Position numbers and translations under genes: made by a program. This document shows positions 18,801 through 29,248 of a DNA stretch of 64,000 nt, piece by piece (position 1 is the first letter of the stretch; each line of letters opens with the position of its first letter). The notes under the pieces are model-generated. The model was not told where the DNA came from and did not search any database. It worked only from the letters and a program-made list of their open reading frames with translations. Source of the stretch: an uncultured Pelagibacteraceae bacterium (lineage in GTDB: Bacteria > Pseudomonadota > Alphaproteobacteria > Pelagibacterales > Pelagibacteraceae); assembly GCA_902583075.1 (NCBI GenBank), contig CACHUN010000003.1:62001-126000 (forward strand), given 5' to 3'.

Positions 18801-20445
18801 ATTAGACCATCACTCTCAAAGTTCTGACAAATTCGATGATAGCTTTTCATTTAAAGAAAATAAGTCACATCTTAAAATATCTTTTGAGAGAATTGCATTT
18901 ATTTATTTTGTATTTTTTATTTTAGCAATTATTTTTTCATCTAAGTTAATATTATTGAGTATAAAAAAAATCCCAGAAATTCAAAAAATAGTTAAAAAAA
19001 ATAATTTCAGATCTAGTATTTTAGATAATGAGGGAAATATTTTAGCCAAGAGTGTTCCAGTAATTAATATTGGGATTAATCCTAATTTAGTGATTAATAA
19101 AGAAAAATTATTAATCTCTCTTAAGTTGATTTTTCCTAATAAAAGTTTTGATAAGGAAATGTATGGAAAAAAATTCTTTTATGTAAAAAAAAAAATAAGT
19201 CCTATAAAACTTGAACAAGTTCTACTTTTGGGGGATAAATCCTTTATTCAAGAGGATGGCATAGCAAGAGTTTATCCTAATGGAAATTTATTTAGTCATG
19301 TAATTGGTCAAATTGATAATGATAACAATGGTATATCTGGAATCGAAAAAACTTTTGATTATGAGCTTAGAAGCACAAAAGAACCTTTAACATTAACACT
19401 TGATAAGGATCTTCAATATTTAATTAAAGAAGAGTTATCAAAATCTAAAGATATATTTCAAAATATTGGAAGTGCTGCAATTTTAATGGATATTAATAAT
19501 GGAAATATCTTATCAATGGTGTCTCTTCCAGACTTTGATCTTAATAAAAGAGAAAAAATAAATGATATAAAATATATAAATAGAGCGACAAAAGGTGTTT
19601 ATGAATTTGGATCTGTGTTTAAAACATTCACTTTAGCCGCAGGTTTACAATACAATGTTGTTGAACCAGAAACAGAATTTAAAGACCTTAAAAAAAGAAT
19701 TAGTTGTGCAGGAAATTCTATATCTGAATATGATGACAAAATACCATCAGATTTAACTGCTGAAGAGATTCTTATTAGATCAGGAAATATTGGATCAGTT
19801 AGAATAGCTGAAAAAGTTGGTATTGAAAATTACAATGAGTTTCTTCAAACTATTGGAATTATATCAAATTTAGAATTCGATATAGAAGAAGTAGGAACGA
19901 CTCAATTAGGCAGATGGGGTAAATGTAAACTTGCAACAGTTGCATTTGGTCATGGGATAGCCACAACTTTATTACAACTTTCAAAAGGCTATTCAATCAT
20001 AAGTAATGGAGGATATGAAATAATACCTACATTATTAAAGAAGGAGAACTTACAAAGACAAAGAATACTTAATGAAAACTTATCAGAAATAATAAACCCT
20101 ATTCTTAGAAAAATTGTATCAACAAAAGAGGGAACTGCTGGTTTTGCTAATGTTAAAGGTTACGAAATAGGTGGGAAAACGGGCACTGCCGATCAACCTT
20201 CAAAGGGTGGATATTCTAAAAAGAAAGTTAATACTTTTGCTTCAGTTTTTCCGACCTCAGATCCAAAATTTGTGTTAGCAGTAATGTTGGATGAACCTAA
20301 AGCAAATAAAGAATTTGTCTATCATTATAGAGATGACAGATATCCTTACAAAGGTAATTGGAGAAATACAGCGGGTTGGACCACCGTCTGGGTAACAGGT
20401 CAGATAATGGATAAAATCGGGCCAATTTTAGCCACAAAATATTAA
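18793..20445 (+). CDS. ftsI: Division-specific transpeptidase FtsI (PBP3)
   Basis: Class B penicillin-binding protein that cross-links septal peptidoglycan. 550 residues: cytoplasmic N-terminus, one membrane segment at about 35-57, a dimerisation domain, then the transpeptidase domain. Active-site motifs are S274-V-F-K277, S330-G-N332 and K462-T-G464. This is the complete SxxK/SxN/KTG set. It overlaps ftsL at the start and is followed 11 bases later by the murE-murF fusion. Confidence 0.96.
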   Translation: MSELDHHSQSSDKFDDSFSFKENKSHLKISFERIAFIYFVFFILAIIFSSKLILLSIKKIPEIQKIVKKNNFRSSILDNEGNILAKSVPVINIGINPNLVINKEKLLISLKLIFPNKSFDKEMYGKKFFYVKKKISPIKLEQVLLLGDKSFIQEDGIARVYPNGNLFSHVIGQIDNDNNGISGIEKTFDYELRSTKEPLTLTLDKDLQYLIKEELSKSKDIFQNIGSAAILMDINNGNILSMVSLPDFDLNKREKINDIKYINRATKGVYEFGSVFKTFTLAAGLQYNVVEPETEFKDLKKRISCAGNSISEYDDKIPSDLTAEEILIRSGNIGSVRIAEKVGIENYNEFLQTIGIISNLEFDIEEVGTTQLGRWGKCKLATVAFGHGIATTLLQLSKGYSIISNGGYEIIPTLLKKENLQRQRILNENLSEIINPILRKIVSTKEGTAGFANVKGYEIGGKTGTADQPSKGGYSKKKVNTFASVFPTSDPKFVLAVMLDEPKANKEFVYHYRDDRYPYKGNWRNTAGWTTVWVTGQIMDKIGPILATKY

Positions 20446-20456
20446 GAGCGTAAATC

Positions 20457-23303
20457 ATGTTACTCAAAGACTACTTTCCAAAATTACACAAAAAATATCA
20501 TGGATTAAGTTTTAAAGGGATAGCTTTTAATTCCAAAGAAGTTAAAGAGGGTTATATTTTTTTCGCATATAAGGGGAATAATACAGATGGAAATTTTTTT
20601 ATTAAAGATGCAATTAAAAATGGATCAAAAATAATTATCACTGACAAATTAGAGTTAGATGGTTGGAAGAATAAAATTTTATTTTTAAAATACAATAATC
20701 CTAGAAATTTACTGGCTAGATTTAGCTCTAAATTATTTAATAAAAAACCGAATAACTTAATAGGAGTTACTGGTACAAATGGTAAGTCATCTATAGCAAA
20801 TTTTTATTTTCAAATTCTTACTCTTAATGGAGTCAAGGCAGCCTCAATTGGAACATTGGGCGTATCTGGTTTAAGTATAAAAAATAAATTTCCAAATACT
20901 ACTTTTGATACTATCCAAATAAACAAAATTTTAAAAAAATTAAAAGAAAAAAAAATTGAAAATGTTATTTTGGAAGCCTCAAGTCATGGATTAAATCAAA
21001 ATAGATTAGATGGATTAGAATTTGATATTGGTATATTTACGAATTTAACAAGAGATCATTTAGATTTCCATAGGACTTTTAAAAATTATTTCAATTCAAA
21101 GTTAATATTATTTCAAAAACTATTAAAAAAAAAATCATTTGCTATTTATGATAATGATTTAAAAATTTCAACAAAATTAAATAAAATCACTAAATTAAAT
21201 AAAATCAAAAAATTAACATTGGGAAATACCAAATCAAGTTTTACGATATTATATCATCAATTTCTGAAAGAAGAACAAAAAATAACATTCATATTTAATA
21301 AAAAAAAATATTCTTTTTCAACAAAATTAATAGGAAGAATTCAAATCAAAAATTTACTCATGGCAATTATGGCAGCAATGAAAAGTAAAATTTCGTTAGA
21401 AAGAATTTTAAAGGTTATGCAGAACATAAAGCCTGTTAACGGAAGATTAGAAAAAATTGGTAACCTACAAAATAACGGAATTGTAATTCTTGATTATGCC
21501 CATACACCAGACGCTTTAAAAACCTGCATTAAAAATGTAAGGGAACAATTTAAATTAAGAAAAATCAACCTTGTGTTTGGATGTGGAGGAGAGAGAGATA
21601 AGTCCAAAAGAAAAATAATGGGAACAATTGCTAATAAATATTGTGATAAAATATATTTAACGGATGATAATCCAAGAAGTGAAGATCCAAAAAAAATAAG
21701 AAGAGATATTAAGCATAATATTTCGAGTACCAAATTATTAGAAATATCATCAAGAGAAAGTGCAATAAAATCAGCAATTTTTAATATTAAATCGAACGAT
21801 GTAGTTATTATTGCTGGAAAAGGACATGAAGTTTATCAAGAATATATTAATAAAAAATTCTTTTCAGATAGAAAATGTATTGAAAATTTCATAAAGATTA
21901 AAAATAAATCTTTAAATAGAAATTGGAAATCTAATATCGTTTCAGAGATAATCAAAAAGAAAATCAAAAAAAATACTAATATTAATAAAGCTTCGATTGA
22001 CTCACGAAAAACAAAAAAAAATAATATTTTCTTTGGTATAAAAGGAAAAAACTTCGATGGAAATAAATTTGTCAATCAAGCTTTTAAAAATGGAGCTTCT
22101 ATTTCGATTAATCAGAATAAAAAAAAAATTAAGTTTAAAAATGATATATATGTTAGTAACCCGTTAAAAACATTTTCAGAAATTGCTAAACTGATTAGGG
22201 CATCATCTAATATTTCCTCCATAGCGATCACAGGGTCATCAGGTAAAACTTCTTTAAAGGAGATGTTGGGACAAATGATGAGTAAAGTATGTCAAACATC
22301 TTATTCAAAAAAATCATTTAACAACAAATATGGAGTTCCAATTTCTTTGTTTAATATAAACAAAGAAGATAAAATAGGTATTTTCGAAGTCGGTATGGAC
22401 AAGAAAGGAGAAATTGATTTTTTAACAAAAAGTATAATGCCTAATGTTGGTGTTATTACTAATATCTCATATGCACATATTAAAAATTTTAAAAATCTTA
22501 AAGGTATTGCTAATGCTAAATCAGAGATAATTAATAATATCCCCGAAAATGGTACAATTATATTAAATGCAGACGACAAATTTTTTAAATTCTTTAAATC
22601 TAAATCGATTAAAAAAAAATTAAAAATAATTTCATTCGGAATTCAAAAAAAATCAGATGTGAGTTTAATAAATAAAAAAGAAGGGAAATTTAGTTCTGAA
22701 ATTTATGTAAAATATAATGAAAAAAAATTGAAATTTATCATAAAAAAAAATTTAGAAAATTATATTTATAATATTTTATCAACTTTAGCCGTTATGGCTG
22801 TGTATTTTGATTTAGAAAAATTAGATAAACTTTTCTTTAATGACTATAAATTTCCAGAAGGAAGAGGAGATTTAAATATAATTAAGTTTTATCATAAAAA
22901 AATTAACTTAATTGATGAAAGTTACAATTCTAACCCTTTATCACTTCAATTTGCATTAAATAAATTAAATAGCTTAAATTCTCAATCTAAAAGAAAATTT
23001 ATTCTTTTAGGTGATATGAAGGAACTTGGCAAATATTCTAAAAAACTTCACATAGAAGCTGCCAGGTATATTAATGCTACTAAAATTGACAAAGTTTATG
23101 TATACGGCAAGGATATTGTTGAAACATTTAACAGAATTAAACCACAAAAAAGAGGAAAAATATTAAATTCAAAAAAAGATATCTTAAATTTTATGATAAA
23201 TGATATTAAGAATGGTGAATATCTAATGATTAAAGGTTCTAACTCAACAGGACTAAATAAAATAAGTCAGAGTTTAAAAGTGGGTAAATTAAATGCTTTT
23301 TAG
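20457..23303 (+). CDS. murEF: Fused MurE-MurF peptide ligase
   Basis: One 948-residue frame holds two cytoplasmic Mur ligases. The MurE half (1 to about 480) has the ATP loop TGTNGKS at 105-111 and DNPR at 404-407, the signature for adding meso-diaminopimelate to UDP-MurNAc-Ala-Glu. The MurF half (about 490-948) has its own ATP loop GSSGKTS at 593-599 and SYNSNPLS near 824, and adds D-Ala-D-Ala. No stop or internal frameshift separates the halves; the joint near 480-495 is a short Lys-rich linker. The fusion replaces the usual two adjacent genes. It overlaps mraY by 11 bases. The sequence is very rich in Lys, Asn and Ile. Confidence 0.94.
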   Translation: MLLKDYFPKLHKKYHGLSFKGIAFNSKEVKEGYIFFAYKGNNTDGNFFIKDAIKNGSKIIITDKLELDGWKNKILFLKYNNPRNLLARFSSKLFNKKPNNLIGVTGTNGKSSIANFYFQILTLNGVKAASIGTLGVSGLSIKNKFPNTTFDTIQINKILKKLKEKKIENVILEASSHGLNQNRLDGLEFDIGIFTNLTRDHLDFHRTFKNYFNSKLILFQKLLKKKSFAIYDNDLKISTKLNKITKLNKIKKLTLGNTKSSFTILYHQFLKEEQKITFIFNKKKYSFSTKLIGRIQIKNLLMAIMAAMKSKISLERILKVMQNIKPVNGRLEKIGNLQNNGIVILDYAHTPDALKTCIKNVREQFKLRKINLVFGCGGERDKSKRKIMGTIANKYCDKIYLTDDNPRSEDPKKIRRDIKHNISSTKLLEISSRESAIKSAIFNIKSNDVVIIAGKGHEVYQEYINKKFFSDRKCIENFIKIKNKSLNRNWKSNIVSEIIKKKIKKNTNINKASIDSRKTKKNNIFFGIKGKNFDGNKFVNQAFKNGASISINQNKKKIKFKNDIYVSNPLKTFSEIAKLIRASSNISSIAITGSSGKTSLKEMLGQMMSKVCQTSYSKKSFNNKYGVPISLFNINKEDKIGIFEVGMDKKGEIDFLTKSIMPNVGVITNISYAHIKNFKNLKGIANAKSEIINNIPENGTIILNADDKFFKFFKSKSIKKKLKIISFGIQKKSDVSLINKKEGKFSSEIYVKYNEKKLKFIIKKNLENYIYNILSTLAVMAVYFDLEKLDKLFFNDYKFPEGRGDLNIIKFYHKKINLIDESYNSNPLSLQFALNKLNSLNSQSKRKFILLGDMKELGKYSKKLHIEAARYINATKIDKVYVYGKDIVETFNRIKPQKRGKILNSKKDILNFMINDIKNGEYLMIKGSNSTGLNKISQSLKVGKLNAF

Positions 23304-24378
23304 TCTGTTTTCTAATTTAGTTGAAATTTTTAGTTTTTTAAATGTTTTTAAATATTTGACTGTAAGAACTGGTCTATCAATGTTTACATCGATGATAGTA
23401 GTTTTTTTAGTTGGAGGCCCTCTTATCAATTATTTTTCATCAAATCAAATTCATGATCCCATTAGAGAAGATGGACCAAGTGACCATATAGTTAAAAAAA
23501 TAGGAACACCTACTATGGGAGGTCTTATGATTTTACTAGGCATTTTCTCAGGTGTTATTTTGTGGGGTGATTTTTCGAACCCTTATAATTGGTTTTTACT
23601 TTATATAGCAGGATCTTACGGACTACTAGGAGCTTACGATGACTATCAAAAAATTAAAAAGAGTAATTCAAACGGTATAAGCTCAAAGTTAAAGATCATG
23701 ATCCAAATTATTTTAGCTCTAGGTGGAATTTTAATTCTTTATTTTTACAGTGGATCTAATGAGATTGAGAATTTGTATTTTCCATTTTTTAAAAATCTAG
23801 TAATTAATTTGGGATGGTTCTTTATTCCATTTTATTTGTTTGTTATTGTAGGTTCTTCAAATGCTGTTAATTTAACTGATGGTCTAGATGGTTTAGCTAC
23901 TGTGCCTGTGATTTTGGTTGCAGCATGTTTTGCTTTTATTAGTTATGTAACAGGAAATATAGTTTTCTCAGAATATTTAAAAATCATATATATCGAAGGA
24001 GTAGGTGAGGCCTCTATCTTTTGTGGTGCAATAATAGGATCTTGCCTAGGCTTCTTATGGTTTAATGCTCCACCTGCAAAGATATTTATGGGTGATACTG
24101 GGTCCTTAGCACTAGGTGGATCATTAGGGGCGGTTGGTATAATTACTAAACATGAAATTGTTCTAGCAATTACAGGTGGACTGTTTGTATTAGAAGCTGT
24201 TTCTGTGATAGCACAAGTGATATCATTCAAACTAACTGGTAAAAGAATATTTAAAATGGCACCAATACATCATCATTTTGAAAAAAAAGGCTGGCCTGAG
24301 TCAACTGTGGTTATTAGATTTTGGATCATATCAATCATCTTAGCAATGATAGGTCTTGCAACATTAAAACTTAGATAA
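23293..24378 (+). CDS. mraY: Phospho-MurNAc-pentapeptide translocase MraY
   Basis: Integral membrane enzyme that transfers phospho-MurNAc-pentapeptide to undecaprenyl phosphate to make lipid I. 361 residues with about ten membrane segments. Conserved landmarks: TPTMGGL near 73, GAYDDYQKI near 113, NLTDGLDGLAT near 193, FMGDTGSLALGG near 263, and the HHHFEKKGWPE loop near 325. It overlaps murEF at its start, and its stop shares one base with the start of murD. Confidence 0.97.
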   Translation: MLFSLFSNLVEIFSFLNVFKYLTVRTGLSMFTSMIVVFLVGGPLINYFSSNQIHDPIREDGPSDHIVKKIGTPTMGGLMILLGIFSGVILWGDFSNPYNWFLLYIAGSYGLLGAYDDYQKIKKSNSNGISSKLKIMIQIILALGGILILYFYSGSNEIENLYFPFFKNLVINLGWFFIPFYLFVIVGSSNAVNLTDGLDGLATVPVILVAACFAFISYVTGNIVFSEYLKIIYIEGVGEASIFCGAIIGSCLGFLWFNAPPAKIFMGDTGSLALGGSLGAVGIITKHEIVLAITGGLFVLEAVSVIAQVISFKLTGKRIFKMAPIHHHFEKKGWPESTVVIRFWIISIILAMIGLATLKLR

Positions 24379-25667
24379 TGAATGAAAGACAAATTTATTT
24401 TAAAAATAAAAAAATTTTAATTTATGGGTTTGGAAAGTCAGGCATTGCTTGTTTTAATTTTTTAAAAAAAAATAATATTTGCACAATTTTTGATGATAAT
24501 AAAAAAAATATCTCAGCTAAATTTAAAAATAAATTTATAAATATTCGCAAATTATTGTCTATCGAATTTGACTTTATTGTTTTAAGTCCAGGCATAGATA
24601 TTAAAAAATGTAAAATTTCAACCTTCTTGAAAAAAAATAGGTCTAAAATTATTTCAGAGCTTGATATATTTGAAATTAGTTATCCAAAAATAAATAAAAT
24701 TACAGTTACAGGAACAAACGGTAAATCGACTACATCGAAATTGCTCTACGAAGTTTTAAAAAATAATAAAATAGATGTAAGACTAACTGGAAATATTGGA
24801 TATCCTATATTAACGGAAAAAAAAATTAAAAATAATACAATATTTGTAATTGAAGCATCTTCCTACCAACTTGATTATAGCAAATACTATAGATCAAAGT
24901 ATTCAATTATTCTTAATCTTAATACAGATCACCTTGAAAGGCATCGAACTTTTAAAAATTATGCAGAGGCAAAATTTAAAATAGTCAAATCTCAAAACAA
25001 AAAAGATTACGCTTTTATAGATAATGAGAATAACACTCTAAATAAACTAATTGAAAATAATCAAATTAAATCAAAAGTTAATAAAATAAATTATTTAAAA
25101 TATAATAAATATTTTAGACAGATAGATAATATTTACTTTAACAATTCTAGTAATAAAAAAAATTTGAGTTTTGTTCTAAGTTTTGCCAAGATATTTAAAT
25201 TAGATTTAAAAACAGTCATAAATACTGCTAATAGATTTAAAGGATTAGATTTTAGACAACAAATAATTTATAAATCAAAAAATTTATTAATCGTTAATGA
25301 CTCAAAATCCACTAGTTTTTCATCAACAGTTCCTTTACTTGAAAGTTATGAAAATATTTATTGGATATTAGGGGGAATTGCTAAAAAAGGAGATAAGTTA
25401 AAACTAAAAAAAAAATATTTTCCAAATATTAAAGCGTATGTTTATGGAAAAGATAGAAATTATTTAATTAATTCACTCCCAAATCAAATTTCTTATAAGT
25501 CTTCTTCGACACTTATCGAAATTATGAAAACTTTAAATAATAATATTAAAAACGACAATACTAAAAAAGTAATTCTTTTTAGTCCATGTGCAGCTTCATT
25601 TGATCAATTTAAAAACTTCGAGGATAGGGGAAAATTTTTTAATAAAATTGTAAAAGATTTATTTTAG
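24378..25667 (+). CDS. murD: UDP-MurNAc-alanine:D-glutamate ligase MurD
   Basis: Adds D-Glu to UDP-MurNAc-L-Ala in the cytoplasm. 429 residues in three Mur-ligase domains. The N-terminal nucleotide-like fold starts with ILIYGFGKSG. The ATP loop GTNGKST lies at 112-118, followed by EASSYQL and NLNTDHLERH. The C-terminal domain has NDSKSTSFSSTVP and LSPCAASFDQF-type signatures. Placed between mraY and ftsW as in most dcw clusters. Codon and residue use is extremely AT-driven, but no motif is lost. Confidence 0.95.
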   Translation: MNERQIYFKNKKILIYGFGKSGIACFNFLKKNNICTIFDDNKKNISAKFKNKFINIRKLLSIEFDFIVLSPGIDIKKCKISTFLKKNRSKIISELDIFEISYPKINKITVTGTNGKSTTSKLLYEVLKNNKIDVRLTGNIGYPILTEKKIKNNTIFVIEASSYQLDYSKYYRSKYSIILNLNTDHLERHRTFKNYAEAKFKIVKSQNKKDYAFIDNENNTLNKLIENNQIKSKVNKINYLKYNKYFRQIDNIYFNNSSNKKNLSFVLSFAKIFKLDLKTVINTANRFKGLDFRQQIIYKSKNLLIVNDSKSTSFSSTVPLLESYENIYWILGGIAKKGDKLKLKKKYFPNIKAYVYGKDRNYLINSLPNQISYKSSSTLIEIMKTLNNNIKNDNTKKVILFSPCAASFDQFKNFEDRGKFFNKIVKDLF

Positions 25668-25677
25668 AAAAAAAATT

Positions 25678-26787
25678 ATGAATAAATATTTGGACAATTT
25701 TTATGATTGGTGGAAAAATATAGATAAATTTATATTACTTATAATTCTAGCTTTATTTTTATTAGGTCTTTTTTTCTCATTAGTCTCAACTTCATTGATA
25801 GCCTCGGATAAATTAGATACAAAATCATATTATTTTTTTTTTAAACATTTTGGTTTTATAATTTTAGCAATAGTGATTTTGATTATATTCTCATTTTTAA
25901 ATCAAAAATTTTTAACAAATTTTTCAATGATTTTATTTTTGATTGCATTTTTAAGTTTGTTGTTAGTTCCGTTTCTTGGAATAGAGGTAAAGGGATCAAA
26001 AAGATGGCTAGATTTGATGTTTTTACCAAGATTTCAGCCAGTTGAGATTGTAAAACCTTTTTTTATTGTAGCCTTATCACTAATGTTAACTATTCAAAAT
26101 AGACGATTATATTTCAAATACCTCTTAAGCACTTTATTCACATTTCCAATATTAATATTACTTGTTTATCAACCTGATATTGGACAAACACTTTTAATAT
26201 CAATGGTTTGGTTAGCTTTAATTTTTATTTCTGGCATAAATATTTTTATATTTTTTATATTTTTTCTCGTTGTTGGTTCAACTGTAAGTTATTTGGTATT
26301 ATTTATTCCAAAATTTGAATATATAAAAATTAGACTTTTCGCTTTTTTAGACTCAAGCTCTAGTAACAATTATCAAGCAGAAAAAGCAAGTGATGCAATT
26401 ATAAATGGTGGTTTTTTTGGAAAAGGAATTGGAGAAGGTACTTTAAATTCAAGAGTCCCCGAAGCACATACAGATTACATAGTTTCAGTTATATCGGAAG
26501 AGTTTGGTGCAATTATAGTTATTGGAATACTATTTTTGTATCTCATTTTTTCATACAGAGTAATAAGGAAAATTAATTTTCTTAACGAGGATTTACATAA
26601 ACTTATTTTAACTGGATGTATTTCTTTAATTTTGTTACAGACTTTTATCCACTTAGGTGTTAATATAAGAATTCTTCCAACCACTGGAATGACTTTACCC
26701 TTTTTAAGTTATGGAGGATCATCTATAGTAAGTACAGCAATTTTATCAGGATTAATTTTAAATTTAACTAAAAGAAAATTAGATTAA
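25678..26787 (+). CDS. ftsW: Septal peptidoglycan glycosyltransferase FtsW
   Basis: SEDS-family membrane polymerase that builds septal glycan strands together with FtsI. 369 residues and about ten membrane segments. Recognisable SEDS segments: KGSKRWLDLM near 102, FQPVEIVKPFF near 117, VYQPDIGQTLL near 162, FGKGIGEG near 248, PEAHTDYIVSVISEEFG near 261, and the C-terminal PTTGMTLPFLSYGGSS. Placed between murD and murG, the standard order. Confidence 0.96.
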   Translation: MNKYLDNFYDWWKNIDKFILLIILALFLLGLFFSLVSTSLIASDKLDTKSYYFFFKHFGFIILAIVILIIFSFLNQKFLTNFSMILFLIAFLSLLLVPFLGIEVKGSKRWLDLMFLPRFQPVEIVKPFFIVALSLMLTIQNRRLYFKYLLSTLFTFPILILLVYQPDIGQTLLISMVWLALIFISGINIFIFFIFFLVVGSTVSYLVLFIPKFEYIKIRLFAFLDSSSSNNYQAEKASDAIINGGFFGKGIGEGTLNSRVPEAHTDYIVSVISEEFGAIIVIGILFLYLIFSYRVIRKINFLNEDLHKLILTGCISLILLQTFIHLGVNIRILPTTGMTLPFLSYGGSSIVSTAILSGLILNLTKRKLD

Positions 26788-26790
26788 AAG

Positions 26791-27867
26791 ATGAAAAAAA
26801 TTCTAATCGCAACAGGTGGCTCAGGTGGACATGTATTCCCGTCATTAGGTATATATGATGCTTTAAAACATGATTTTGAAGTACAAATTTCAACAGATTT
26901 AAGAGGATCAAAATTTATTAATAATGATGATTATCATTATTCATTAATTGATGTACCAAATTTGTTTTCAAATTTATTTTTACTTCCATACAACTTAATA
27001 AAATTTTGTATTTCAATAATAAAATCTTACAAATACTTAAAATTAAACAATTTCAATATTCTAATTAGTACTGGCGGATATATGTCTCTACCTTTATGTT
27101 TAGCATCAAATTTGTTGAATATAAAAATTTATATTTTTGAACCAAATTTAGTTCTAGGAAGAGCAAACAAATTAATGCTTAATTCCGCTAAAAAAATTAT
27201 TTGTTATGAAAGAAATTTAAAAGGTATTTCTAAAAAACTCTCAAATAAAATTTATCTAATTAAACCATTACTTAGAAAAGAAATTTATAAATATAAAAAA
27301 AATGAAAAAACAACGATAGCAGAAAAAAAAAAAATATTAATTATCGGCGGAAGTCAGGGGGCAAATTTCTTTGATGAATTTGTTACTAAATTTATAGTAA
27401 AACTCTCAAAAAAAGAGAAAATTCAAGTTTTGCAACAAGTAATTAATCTAAATTCAAAAGAAAATATTAAAGAATTATATCAAAGAAACCATATAGAACA
27501 TGAGTTATTTCACTTTGACGACAAATTATTAACAAAAGTTGTTAATTATGATTTAGCTATTACACGATCTGGTGCATCTACAATTTCAGAATTAGCTTAT
27601 TTAAATATTCCATTTGTGGCAATTCCATATCCGTATGCTAAAGATAATCATCAATATTACAATGCAGAATTTTACGAAAAAAATAAATCTTGCTGGTTGA
27701 TGATGCAAAAAGATATAGACGAAAATTACTTCACAGATTTAATGTTAAAAATATTTCAAGATCAAAATGAGTATTTTGCTAAAAAAAATAATTTAATTGA
27801 ATTGAATAAAGAAAATACGTGGGAAAAAAATAAATCTAAATTAATTGAGCTTATTAATGAAAATTGA
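26791..27867 (+). CDS. murG: Lipid II synthase MurG
   Basis: GT-B glycosyltransferase on the inner face of the membrane that adds GlcNAc to lipid I, giving lipid II. 358 residues. The glycine-rich acceptor loop TGGSGGHVFP lies at 8-17. Further motifs are STGGYMSLP near 96, a second glycine loop IIGGSQGANFFD near 184, and the UDP-GlcNAc-binding ITRSGASTISEL near 257. Four bases follow ftsW; its 3' end overlaps murC. Confidence 0.96.
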   Translation: MKKILIATGGSGGHVFPSLGIYDALKHDFEVQISTDLRGSKFINNDDYHYSLIDVPNLFSNLFLLPYNLIKFCISIIKSYKYLKLNNFNILISTGGYMSLPLCLASNLLNIKIYIFEPNLVLGRANKLMLNSAKKIICYERNLKGISKKLSNKIYLIKPLLRKEIYKYKKNEKTTIAEKKKILIIGGSQGANFFDEFVTKFIVKLSKKEKIQVLQQVINLNSKENIKELYQRNHIEHELFHFDDKLLTKVVNYDLAITRSGASTISELAYLNIPFVAIPYPYAKDNHQYYNAEFYEKNKSCWLMMQKDIDENYFTDLMLKIFQDQNEYFAKKNNLIELNKENTWEKNKSKLIELINEN

Positions 27868-29248
27868 TTTAGGAAAAAATGAACTAATTCATTTTGTTGG
27901 TATTGGTGGAATAGGCATGAGTGGTTTAGCACTGATAATGAATGGGTTAGGTTACAAAGTTCAAGGTAGTGACATTGTCAATAATCGAAATATCGAAAGA
28001 TTAAACGAAAAAAAAATAAAAGTATTTATAAATCATAAAAAAGAAAATGTGAAAAAAACAACCATGTTAGTAATTTCCTCAGCAATTAAAAAAAATAATC
28101 CAGAATTAGTTGAAGCAATAAAAAAAAATTTACCAATTTATACAAGAGGAGATATGCTGGGCCATATAGTGTCTTTCATGAGAAATGTTGTTGTAACTGG
28201 TTCACATGGCAAAACAACAACGACATCATTAGTATCAAGCATTTTTACGTCAGGCAATTTAGATCCAACAATAATTAATGGTGGTGTTTTAAATTCATTT
28301 GGTAATTCTGCTAAATTAGGTAAAAGTAACTGGTGTGTTACTGAGTCTGATGAGTCAGATGGTAGTTTTTTAAAAATTCCCTTTATATATTCTATTGTAA
28401 CCAATTTAGACTCTGAACATCTAGATTTTTATAAAAATATAAATAACCTTAAAAAAAGTTTTTTGAAATTTATCGAAAAAGTACCATCTGTGGGTAAAGG
28501 CTTTATATGTAATGATAATAAAATTCTTAAAAATATAATAAAAAAAACTTCAAATAAGAATTTTTATACATATGGAAAAGATAAAAAGTCAAATTTTCAA
28601 ATAGTAAATATCAATCAAAATGCTAATCTGTCTTCTTTCGATATTAAAATAAACATACCAAGCAAAAAAAAAATAATTAAAAATATTAAGTTTCCAATGA
28701 TTGGAATCCACAATATTCGTAATGCAACAGCTGCAGTTGCTTTAGCATTTACAATCGGGCTGCCTGAAAAAAATATCAAGACTGGACTACGTAATTTTAA
28801 AGGAGTTCAGAGAAGGTTTTCGCATTTATTTGATCATAATAAGATAAGTTTTTATGATGATTATGCCCATCATCCGACGGAAATAAGCTCAGTTTTAAGT
28901 GGCGTCGAAAATGTTTATAAAAATAAGGAAATTGTGTGCGTTTTTCAACCGCACAGAATTTCAAGAGTAATAAATTTGAAAAAAGAATTTTCAAAATGTT
29001 TTAAAAAGGCAGATACAGTTTTACTTTGTCCTATTTATACAGCTAATGAAAAACTAAGACTTAATTTTACATATCAATCTTTTGCAAAATTAATAATAAA
29101 AAATTCTAATGTCAGGCTAATTCAAGTTGAAGATGAATTGCAATTACAAAAGTTTATAAAACAAAATGTATTTGGTAAAAAAATTTATATAGGTATGGGT
29201 GCAGGATCCATATCAAATTGGATGAAAAATTTAAAAAATATATTTTAA
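27857..29248 (+). CDS. murC: UDP-MurNAc:L-alanine ligase MurC
   Basis: First amino-acid ligase of the pathway. 463 residues from ATG 27857, with the family opening FVGIGGIGMSGLA. The ATP loop GSHGKTTT begins at residue 115. TESDESDGSFL and DDYAHHPTEI are present. The TTG at 27845 would add only four residues. The start lies within the last codons of murG, and its TAA overlaps the ATG of murB. Confidence 0.96.
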   Translation: MKIDLGKNELIHFVGIGGIGMSGLALIMNGLGYKVQGSDIVNNRNIERLNEKKIKVFINHKKENVKKTTMLVISSAIKKNNPELVEAIKKNLPIYTRGDMLGHIVSFMRNVVVTGSHGKTTTTSLVSSIFTSGNLDPTIINGGVLNSFGNSAKLGKSNWCVTESDESDGSFLKIPFIYSIVTNLDSEHLDFYKNINNLKKSFLKFIEKVPSVGKGFICNDNKILKNIIKKTSNKNFYTYGKDKKSNFQIVNINQNANLSSFDIKINIPSKKKIIKNIKFPMIGIHNIRNATAAVALAFTIGLPEKNIKTGLRNFKGVQRRFSHLFDHNKISFYDDYAHHPTEISSVLSGVENVYKNKEIVCVFQPHRISRVINLKKEFSKCFKKADTVLLCPIYTANEKLRLNFTYQSFAKLIIKNSNVRLIQVEDELQLQKFIKQNVFGKKIYIGMGAGSISNWMKNLKNIF

